A stretch of DNA of 6,460 nt from contig DAOUFX010000488.1 of assembly GCA_034429675.1 (NCBI GenBank), forward strand, positions 1-6,460, given 5' to 3'. Of the stretch, positions 1 through 4,814 are shown piece after piece. Source of the stretch: JAKQHY01 sp034429675. Its GTDB lineage: Bacteria > Chloroflexota > Anaerolineae > B4-G1 > SLSP01. The position numbers were made by a program, and so were the translations under genes. Every line of letters starts with the position of its first letter. The first letter of the stretch is position 1. Below the pieces are notes generated by a model, which searched no databases, was not told the DNA's origin, and was given only the letters and a program-made list of their open reading frames with translations.

Positions 1-57
1 GGAGTACCGTGCGCGAAAAACCCCCCCCTTACCCTGACCGTCGAAGGCGACTCCGGA

Positions 58-93
58 CTTTCAACTTTTTAACTTTTGACTTTCGACTATTTT
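58..93. repeat. Degenerate 7-base repeat tract upstream of tatA
   Basis: The gap before tatA contains successive units CTTTCAA, CTTTTTAA, CTTTTGA, CTTTCGA and CTATTTT, so period 7 with one 8-base unit. On the other strand the units read roughly TYGAAAG. The tract stops just before the tatA ribosome binding site. Upstream of it, positions 1-57 hold an A5-C8 run (16-28) and nothing I can assign. I found no convincing -35/-10 pair here. The tract resembles the other two heptamer tracts of this window in unit length and in its TTTC core. Its function is unknown. Confidence 0.6.
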
Positions 94-94
94 C

Positions 95-101
95 AGAGGA
101 G
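95..101 (+). promoter_or_regulatory. Ribosome binding site of tatA
   Basis: AGAGGAG is a strong Shine-Dalgarno sequence, 6 bases before the ATG at 108. It decides the start: the same frame is open back to a GTG at position 9, but that GTG has no comparable site and would add 33 residues encoded partly by the repeat tract. Confidence 0.8.
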
Positions 102-107
102 ACGGCT

Positions 108-293
108 ATGTTATTCAAACAGTTAGGAGTACCAGAGCTACTCATCATCCTGCTCGTCGTAGTCCTGCTCTTCGGGCCGGGGCGCATCGCCCGCATCGGT
201 TCGGAATTGGGCAAAAGCATCCGCGGTTTCAAAGACAGCGTGGGCGCCGACAAAAAGCCCGAAGACGACGACTCCCATTCGGATGAAGTGTAG
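108..293 (+). CDS. tatA: Sec-independent protein translocase TatA
   Basis: A 61-residue TatA-type subunit. TatA multimerises in the cytoplasmic membrane to form the passage used by folded proteins that carry a twin-arginine signal peptide. It has the family layout: a short N-terminal extracytoplasmic part, a single transmembrane helix (about residues 9-23), the FGP hinge (23-25), an amphipathic helix with the LGKSIRGFK pattern (about 26-46), and an acidic tail. The polar residue at the start of the membrane helix is Glu10, where E. coli TatA has Gln8. The hinge is followed by GRIARIG rather than the commoner KKLPELG form. The length is at the short end for the family. It is the first gene of a tat operon, with tatB only 3 bases downstream, and the strong upstream Shine-Dalgarno fits a subunit needed in excess. 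TatA and TatB are homologous, so the A label rests on the short length and the sequence pattern. Confidence 0.9.
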   Translation: MLFKQLGVPELLIILLVVVLLFGPGRIARIGSELGKSIRGFKDSVGADKKPEDDDSHSDEV

Positions 294-296
294 CCC

Positions 297-899
297 ATGA
301 ACTTTTTCAACGTTGGCGGAGGCGAACTTCTCGTCATCGTCCTCCTGGCGCTGCTGATGTTTGGTCCGAAAGACATCATGAACATCATGCGCACGATCGG
401 GAAATATACGCGCGCGGCCAGCAAAGCCTGGGCGCAAATCGTGGCGTCGCTCCAGGGCGAGATCATGCCGGAGGACGTCCGAGAGATTGTGAACGAAACG
501 CAGGAGTCCATCGGGGAGGTCCGGCAGACTTTCAAGGGCATCGGGGAATCCATGAACGAAATCCAGGCGTCGGTCAGAGAAGATGTGAAGGATTTGGACA
601 AACCGCTCCGGGTCACCATGCCTGACACATTGGCCGAGGTCAGAGCCGAAGCACGCAAAACGGAAGGCAAAAAGCGCGCCGCCGCGCAGGATCCGGGGGT
701 CGAAGAGATGCTGGCGCTGTTGGAAAAAACCGCCCCGCGCCCCACCCCGGCAAAACAAGCCGCCGCCTCTTCCGCATCAGAGACGGAATCGGCGGGAGAC
801 TCTTCCTACGATGCGCCGACAGACATCGCGCAAGCCGCAACGGGAAATTCTGCGCCGGAACCCGAATCCACGAACGAGGCTACCCCCTATGGCGAATGA
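297..899 (+). CDS. tatB: Sec-independent protein translocase TatB-like subunit
   Basis: A 200-residue second member of the TatA/B family. TatB pairs with TatC in the membrane receptor complex that recognises twin-arginine signal peptides. The N-terminus has a short lead, Glu10 at the position of the conserved TatB Glu8, a membrane helix (about 11-22) and the FGP hinge (22-24). A long helical, charged segment follows (about 25-105, including EDVREIVNETQESIGEV), then an Ala/Pro/Glu/Ser-rich tail (about 145-200) that looks disordered. The length and long tail separate it from the 61-residue TatA next door and fit TatB. The start lies 4 bases after the tatA stop with only a weak ribosome site, so translation is probably coupled to tatA. 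Its last 11 bases overlap the start of tatC. It could instead be a second, long TatA, but the gene order and tail argue for TatB. Confidence 0.85.
   Translation: MNFFNVGGGELLVIVLLALLMFGPKDIMNIMRTIGKYTRAASKAWAQIVASLQGEIMPEDVREIVNETQESIGEVRQTFKGIGESMNEIQASVREDVKDLDKPLRVTMPDTLAEVRAEARKTEGKKRAAAQDPGVEEMLALLEKTAPRPTPAKQAAASSASETESAGDSSYDAPTDIAQAATGNSAPEPESTNEATPYGE
874..879 (+). promoter_or_regulatory. Ribosome binding site of tatC inside tatB
   Basis: ACGAGG lies 9 bases before the ATG at 889, within the last codons of tatB. It supports the 889 start over the upstream ATG at 811 in the same frame. That longer form would add 26 Arg/Pro-rich residues ahead of the normal TatC N-terminus. Confidence 0.6.
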
Positions 900-1644
900 A
901 GCCGAAATGACCCTCTTCGACCACATCAAGGAACTGCGCCAACGGCTCCTACGGGTGGTCATCGTCTGCATCGTGATGGCCGGCATAGCGGCGGCTACGG
1001 TCGTCAATTTTGCCATCGAGTGGCTGCGCAAACCCCTGAACGGGCTACAAAACGTGGAACTCATCCAGACCAGCCCCACCGAGAGCACCATCATCTACTT
1101 CAAAGTGGCCCTGGTGATCGGATTTGGACTGGCGCTGCCTTACATTCTCTATCAAATCTACGCCTTCATCGCCCCCGGACTGTATCGCCAGGAGCGGCAG
1201 ATCTTTCTGACCGGCATCCCGCTGGTCATGATCTTCTTCGCCGCCGGCGCCGCCTTCACCGTCGAGGTGCTGCTGCCGCCGAGTATGAACGTCCTGCTCA
1301 ATGTCTTTTCCAGCGTGCAAAACCGGCTTTCGCTGGCGGAATATCTATCCTTTGTCAACACGCTCATCCTGTGGATGGGCCTGATCTTCCAGACGCCGCT
1401 GGTCATCTATGTGATTGCGCGGCTGGGATTCGTGACGCCGCAGGCGTTATCGAAGGGCCGGCGCGTCGTCATTCTGCTGGCGTTTGTCGCCGCCGCCATC
1501 ATCACCCCCACCGCCGATCCGTTCACCATGATCCTGGTCACAGCGCCCTTCATCGCCCTCTACGAAGTCGGCATACTCCTGGCCCGCCTCGCCGTCCGGC
1601 AACGCGCGCGCCAGATGAAGAACATCGAGAAAGAACTCGAATAA
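889..1644 (+). CDS. tatC: Sec-independent protein translocase TatC
   Basis: A 251-residue polytopic membrane protein, of normal TatC length with about six transmembrane helices. TatC binds the twin-arginine signal peptide and organises TatA and TatB. The cytoplasmic N-terminal motif HIKELR carries Glu15, and the first loop has APGLYRQER with Glu102, equivalent to E. coli Glu15 and Glu103 of the signal-peptide site. The other landmarks are EYLSFV (151-156), GLIFQTP (164-170) and ITPTADP (205-211). The TM4 position that is Glu170 in E. coli is Gln168 here. ITPTADP has one residue more than the E. coli TPPD loop but keeps its Asp (210). The C-terminus is a short charged cytoplasmic tail. The start overlaps tatB by 11 bases, so the two genes are almost certainly cotranscribed and translationally coupled. 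The identification is firm. Confidence 0.96.
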   Translation: MANEAEMTLFDHIKELRQRLLRVVIVCIVMAGIAAATVVNFAIEWLRKPLNGLQNVELIQTSPTESTIIYFKVALVIGFGLALPYILYQIYAFIAPGLYRQERQIFLTGIPLVMIFFAAGAAFTVEVLLPPSMNVLLNVFSSVQNRLSLAEYLSFVNTLILWMGLIFQTPLVIYVIARLGFVTPQALSKGRRVVILLAFVAAAIITPTADPFTMILVTAPFIALYEVGILLARLAVRQRARQMKNIEKELE

Positions 1645-1686
1645 GCCTTATCGTCGGGCATCCAAACTCTAACGGGAAATAATAAC

Positions 1687-3507
1687 GTGGAAGATAAAAG
1701 TCTGTTAGTGAAATTCTTTCGCTGGCTCGTCAAACCGCGCGCGATCAAATTCCCCCCAGGAATCATCGTGCTGGTACTCATCGCCTTTGGGATCATGTTC
1801 ACGCGGATCACCCCACAAACCATCGAGATCATCACCGAACGCATGATCATGATCACGCCCACGCCGCCGCCCGGCGGGTACGAGATCGCGCCCAACCCCA
1901 ACGCCGCGACCCCAACGCCGGTCGGACAAGGCGGCACGCTGGCATTCACCATGCGCCACAACGGCAACAGCGACATCTACCTGCTCTCGCAGAACAGTGG
2001 CAACCTGCTGCGCCTGACTTTTGACGCCGAGGAAGATCGCGACCCCGTCTGGTCGCCGGACGGTCGCACACTGGCTTTTGCGTCACACCGCGCCAAAAAC
2101 TGGGACCTCTACATGATGGATATGACGTCCGGCACCGTCATCCGCCTCACGCGCTCCAGCGACTTCGAGGCCGGCCCGACGTGGTCGCCCGATGGGAAAT
2201 GGCTGGCGTATGAAGGCTACCAGGACAACAACCTGGACATCTACCTCATCAACGTGGATACAGGTGAAACCGCCCGTCTGACCAAAGATGAATCCCCCGA
2301 ATACTCGCCGGCCTGGTCGCCGGACGGGCGCTACATCGCCTTCACCGCCTACCGCGAGAAAAACAAGGATCTGTTCCTCATCTCGTTAGACGACGGCTCC
2401 ATCAGCAACCTCACCAACACCCCCAACCAGGACGAAGACTTCACCGCCTGGTCGCCCGATGGCGCCTACCTCGCCTATTCCGCCGGCGTCCCCGGCGACG
2501 AGTCCATCTGGATCATTCCCTTCGACAAAGAAGCGCTCATGACCGGCCAACTGCGGCCGATGCTGTTCGGCATCGGGCGACAACCGGTGTGGTCGCCCGA
2601 CGGCCAGGCTATGGGTTTCATTTTCCAGCGCCAGGCCGTCTCCTATATGATTTCGGCCAGCACCACCGGTTGGGCTTTGGCTCAGGAAGGCTACAGCACC
2701 AACGACACCTTGAGCAACCCCGACTGGACCTACACGCCGCTCAGCCCGGAACTTGAGGCGAAACTGACCAAGCAAATGGCGCAAGAGGAGCCGCCGCTCT
2801 ACACCGAGCTGCTGATCTCGCCCGGTGAACGCACCTACCAGCTGATAGACTTGCCGGACGTCAACGGGAGCAACGAAGCCGAACGGCTCAGCGACACAGT
2901 CAACGACAGCTACAACGCTCTGCGTGAAGAAATCCAAAAGAAAACCGGGTGGGACTATCTTTCTATCCTGGGCGACTCCTGGCGCACTATGAACCACACG
3001 CCGCGACCGGGACAGGGCCGCATTTCGTGGCACGTCTGCGGGCGCGCGGTGGACATCAACCAGGGATACTTGAGCAGTGGAAACATCGAGTTGGTGCGCG
3101 AGGACATCGGCGGCGTCACTTACTGGCGAGTCTTCATCCGGGCCAACAAACAGGATCACAGCCTCGGAGAGCCGCTGCGGGTGGCGCCCTGGGATTTGAG
3201 CGCCCGCTCGGGAGGCGGACTGGCCACCGTCTATGGCGGAGAACTCAAAGCCGTCATTCCCTCAGGCTACTACATTGACTTCACCACCACCGCCGCCGAC
3301 TTCGGCTGGGAACGGCGCAACGCCCTCTCCAACTGGCGCGCTTCCTATTACGACGTGGAATGGTGGCACTTCCAGAAGACCGAGGGACTGAGCTGGTACG
3401 AATGCATGGTCGAGATCTATCCGGCAGAAGAAGTCACCGCTTCTTACGGCGCGCTCCCCTGGTGGACCAAACGCCCGGAGTGGGAAGTGCAATCTATGCC
3501 GTGGTGA
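1687..3507 (+). CDS. Membrane-anchored TolB-like propeller fused to M15-type peptidase domain
   Basis: A 606-residue protein with four visible parts. Residues 1-22 are basic and probably cytoplasmic. Residues 25-38 are a hydrophobic anchor with no twin-arginine or lipobox motif, so Sec-type insertion with the bulk outside is likely. Residues 57-83 form a Pro/Thr-rich linker. Residues 84-350 form a PD40/TolB-like propeller: WSPDG begins at 122, 166, 210, 255 and 302, and six LAF-type strands begin near 84, 128, 172, 216, 261 and 308, giving six blades of about 44 residues. The C-terminal domain (about 400-606) has SWHVCGRAVD (447-456) and EWWH (558-561), matching the zinc site of M15 D-Ala-D-Ala peptidases: ligands His449, Asp456 and His561, with Glu558 as base. 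Arg433 in GDSWR may match the conserved Arg of the SGYR motif. Cys451 and Cys573 are the only cysteines. The GTG start has a weak ribosome site (ACGGGAAA, 1672-1679), and the next in-frame Met lies inside the anchor. The gene follows tatC by 42 bases and is probably in the tat operon. Activity on peptidoglycan peptides is inferred; the propeller may bind a partner or wall polymer. Confidence 0.8.
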   Translation: MEDKSLLVKFFRWLVKPRAIKFPPGIIVLVLIAFGIMFTRITPQTIEIITERMIMITPTPPPGGYEIAPNPNAATPTPVGQGGTLAFTMRHNGNSDIYLLSQNSGNLLRLTFDAEEDRDPVWSPDGRTLAFASHRAKNWDLYMMDMTSGTVIRLTRSSDFEAGPTWSPDGKWLAYEGYQDNNLDIYLINVDTGETARLTKDESPEYSPAWSPDGRYIAFTAYREKNKDLFLISLDDGSISNLTNTPNQDEDFTAWSPDGAYLAYSAGVPGDESIWIIPFDKEALMTGQLRPMLFGIGRQPVWSPDGQAMGFIFQRQAVSYMISASTTGWALAQEGYSTNDTLSNPDWTYTPLSPELEAKLTKQMAQEEPPLYTELLISPGERTYQLIDLPDVNGSNEAERLSDTVNDSYNALREEIQKKTGWDYLSILGDSWRTMNHTPRPGQGRISWHVCGRAVDINQGYLSSGNIELVREDIGGVTYWRVFIRANKQDHSLGEPLRVAPWDLSARSGGGLATVYGGELKAVIPSGYYIDFTTTAADFGWERRNALSNWRASYYDVEWWHFQKTEGLSWYECMVEIYPAEEVTASYGALPWWTKRPEWEVQSMPW

Positions 3508-3522
3508 GGGGAAGCGCAGAAA

Positions 3523-3534
3523 ACGGATATCCGT
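3523..3534. other. 12-bp perfect palindrome between convergent genes
   Basis: ACGGATATCCGT is self-complementary and lies 15 bases after the stop of the propeller-peptidase gene. It has no loop and no following T-run, so it does not look like an intrinsic terminator. The rest of 3508-3580 holds short GGTAACC and GATTCG words but nothing I can assign. It could be a protein-binding site or chance. Confidence 0.3.
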
Positions 3535-3580
3535 GAAGCATGAAATCGGTAACCGGTGATTCGTAAGTCGCTGACCCGCT

Positions 3581-3615
3581 GATTCGCTATTCGCTATTCG
3601 CGATTCGCGATTCGC
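3581..3615. repeat. Five tandem heptamers, KATTCGC
   Basis: Five contiguous 7-base units run GATTCGC, TATTCGC, TATTCGC, GATTCGC, GATTCGC, varying only at the first base. On the minus strand they read GCGAATM. The tract lies between two convergent genes and overlaps the 3' end of the glycosyltransferase gene. The stop codon TAG (3594-3596) and about the last six codons of that gene fall inside it. There are no spacers, so this is a simple tandem repeat and not a CRISPR array. Confidence 0.85.
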
Positions 3616-4703
3616 CCCGCCGCCTCCAGCATCTCCCGCCGGAACCGCTCCACCGAGAAGCGTTCGGCGTTGGCGCGACACGCCGCTGAATCCACAGAGC
3701 CGGCGTCGAAAGTTGCCAGCGCTTGCGTCAGCGACTCCGGCGTCGGCTCGTAGAAGAATGCGCCGGTTTCCCCATCTATCACCGAATCCAGCGCCCCACC
3801 CGCTCCAAAGGCGATCACCGGGCGTCCGGCGGCCTGCGCCTCCAACGGCGCAATGCCGAAATCCTCCCGCCCTGGAAAGATAAAAGCTCTGCACCGCGCC
3901 AGTAGATCCGGCAACTCCGCATCGGGCACACGCCCCAGAAATTTCACCGTCGGCCCGGCCATCGCCGCCAATGCGGCCTGATCCCGCCCGCTGCCGGCGA
4001 TATACAACGGCAACTTCAGGGCATTGCAAGCCTGAATGGCCAGATCAATGCGTTTGTAGGGGATCAGGCGCGAAACAATGAGGTAATAATCGGCGGTCTG
4101 CGCCGCCGGGCGGTAGCGCGTTACGTCCACCGGCGGGTAGATGATGGAAGATTCGCGCCCATAGTAATCGCGAATTCGCGCCTGTATCTCGCGCGAAATC
4201 GCCACAAAATGCAAAGTATCGCGCTGCGCCACACGATAATCCCAGCGGCGCAGCAACGCGATAGCGGGGCTGAGCAACACTTTCAGCCACGACGGAAGCG
4301 ACTCGCGGGCAGCGTAAGCAGCAAACTCCCACACATAACGGGTCGGGGCGAGGCAATAACAGAGATGCGGTGTGCTCCCAGTCGGGGTTCCGTGGCAAAA
4401 ACCACTCTTGTTGCTGATGATCAGTTCATACGGAGAGGTTTTCGCACTTTCGCGCATCCTTAACGTAGCAAAAGCCAACGCATAGAGCGGAAAATACCAT
4501 TGATGGCGCCGGTAAACACCCGGCAAGCGATCCATCCAGGTGGTGCGGATATCCCAACTCCGGTAAACGTCCGGCATCCCCTCACGCCAATACATGCTGG
4601 TGTACACCGGCGCGCCGGGAAACAATGCCAGCAGCTGCTCCAGCACCCGCTCCGCCCCGCCATATTGGTTCAACCAGTCGTGCACCAAAGCAACCGATGG
4701 CAT
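3594..4703 (-). CDS. GT4-family glycosyltransferase
   Basis: A 369-residue GT-B fold glycosyltransferase, which transfers a sugar from a nucleotide-sugar donor and is probably cytoplasmic or membrane-associated. The N-terminal acceptor domain begins with VALVHDWLNQYGGAERVLEQ, the usual opening of this GT4 subgroup with its glycine-rich GGAER loop (15-19). The middle has ISNKSGF (96-102) and CLAPTRYVWE (117-126). The C-terminal donor domain has SRLIPYKRID (211-220), with Arg212 and Lys217 as likely phosphate contacts, and the retaining-enzyme EX7E motif EDFGIAPLE (Glu280 and Glu288). Sugar and acceptor cannot be read from the sequence; a mannosyltransferase-like role in surface polysaccharide or glycolipid synthesis is possible. 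I chose the Met at 4703 because family members start just before VALVHDW. The frame is open to 4763, but that extension is partly repeat-encoded. Met at 4721 is an alternative, and no site has a good Shine-Dalgarno. The last residues (RIANRE) come from the heptamer tract. The gene lies 111 bases downstream of the Mur ligase on the same strand. Confidence 0.88.
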   Translation of the reverse strand: MPSVALVHDWLNQYGGAERVLEQLLALFPGAPVYTSMYWREGMPDVYRSWDIRTTWMDRLPGVYRRHQWYFPLYALAFATLRMRESAKTSPYELIISNKSGFCHGTPTGSTPHLCYCLAPTRYVWEFAAYAARESLPSWLKVLLSPAIALLRRWDYRVAQRDTLHFVAISREIQARIRDYYGRESSIIYPPVDVTRYRPAAQTADYYLIVSRLIPYKRIDLAIQACNALKLPLYIAGSGRDQAALAAMAGPTVKFLGRVPDAELPDLLARCRAFIFPGREDFGIAPLEAQAAGRPVIAFGAGGALDSVIDGETGAFFYEPTPESLTQALATFDAGSVDSAACRANAERFSVERFRREMLEAAGRIANRE

Positions 4704-4729
4704 ATTGAGAGTTTCTCGCATCCTTGATA

Positions 4730-4781
4730 AAACGTGAAACGTGAAACGTGATTGGATCTTCACGTTTCACGTTTCACGTTT
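4730..4781. repeat. Perfect 22-bp inverted repeat (hairpin) built from heptamers
   Basis: The arm at 4730-4751, made of AACGTGA-type units, is the exact reverse complement of 4760-4781, leaving an 8-base loop TTGGATCT (4752-4759). The left arm consists of inverted copies of the heptamer that forms the array on the right. In RNA of the minus-strand block the hairpin would form between the Mur ligase stop and the glycosyltransferase start. There it is followed by only four T's (TTTTATC), a weak match to an intrinsic terminator. It could limit read-through or protect the upstream mRNA. Confidence 0.8.
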
Positions 4782-4811
4782 CACGTTTCACGTTTCACGT
4801 TTCACGCTTCA
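4763..4811. repeat. Tandem heptamer array, CGTTTCA x6 plus CGCTTCA
   Basis: Six identical CGTTTCA units occupy 4763-4804, followed by one variant CGCTTCA (4805-4811) and then GATTCA, which contains the Mur ligase stop codon (4815-4817 on the minus strand). On the minus strand the unit reads TGAAACG. Because 7 is not a multiple of 3, the array is open in all three plus-strand frames and encodes FTFHVSR repeats. The resulting plus-strand reading frames lie antisense to the Mur ligase gene and are not real genes. Confidence 0.92.
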
Positions 4812-4814
4812 GAT

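Noticed and set aside
4..20. Similarity between the left edge (GTACC then GCGCGAA) and the right-edge hairpin arm (GTACCC then GCACGAA)
   Set aside because: The match is short and imperfect, and the possible other half lies outside the window, so it cannot be told from chance.
66..94. Promoter for tatA using TTGACT and TATTTT
   Set aside because: The two words are only a few bases apart and belong to the repeat tract; no pair has normal spacing.
9..107. In-frame GTG start for tatA at position 9
   Set aside because: It would add 33 residues coded partly by the repeat tract, and the ATG at 108 has a strong, well-spaced Shine-Dalgarno and the normal TatA N-terminus.
29..758. Long minus-strand reading frames opposite tatA and tatB
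   Set aside because: They lie antisense to two recognised genes, have no family features, and are expected in GC-rich DNA.
811..888. Longer tatC start at 811
   Set aside because: The extra 26 residues are Arg/Pro-rich, overlap tatB in another frame, and are not seen in the TatC family; 889 has its own ribosome site.
1687..1806. Twin-arginine signal peptide on the propeller-peptidase, which would make it a Tat substrate
   Set aside because: No RR pair precedes the hydrophobic segment; FFRWL and KPRAIK do not fit the S-R-R-x-F-L-K consensus.
2386..3159. 257-codon minus-strand frame inside the propeller-peptidase gene
   Set aside because: Antisense shadow with no recognisable motif; the plus-strand protein has clear domains throughout.
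4704..4763. Twenty-residue N-terminal extension of the glycosyltransferase
   Set aside because: It is partly encoded by the inverted repeat, and the family normally begins close to VALVHDW.
4763..4811. CRISPR array
   Set aside because: The units are 7 bases, contiguous, with no spacers and no cas genes nearby.
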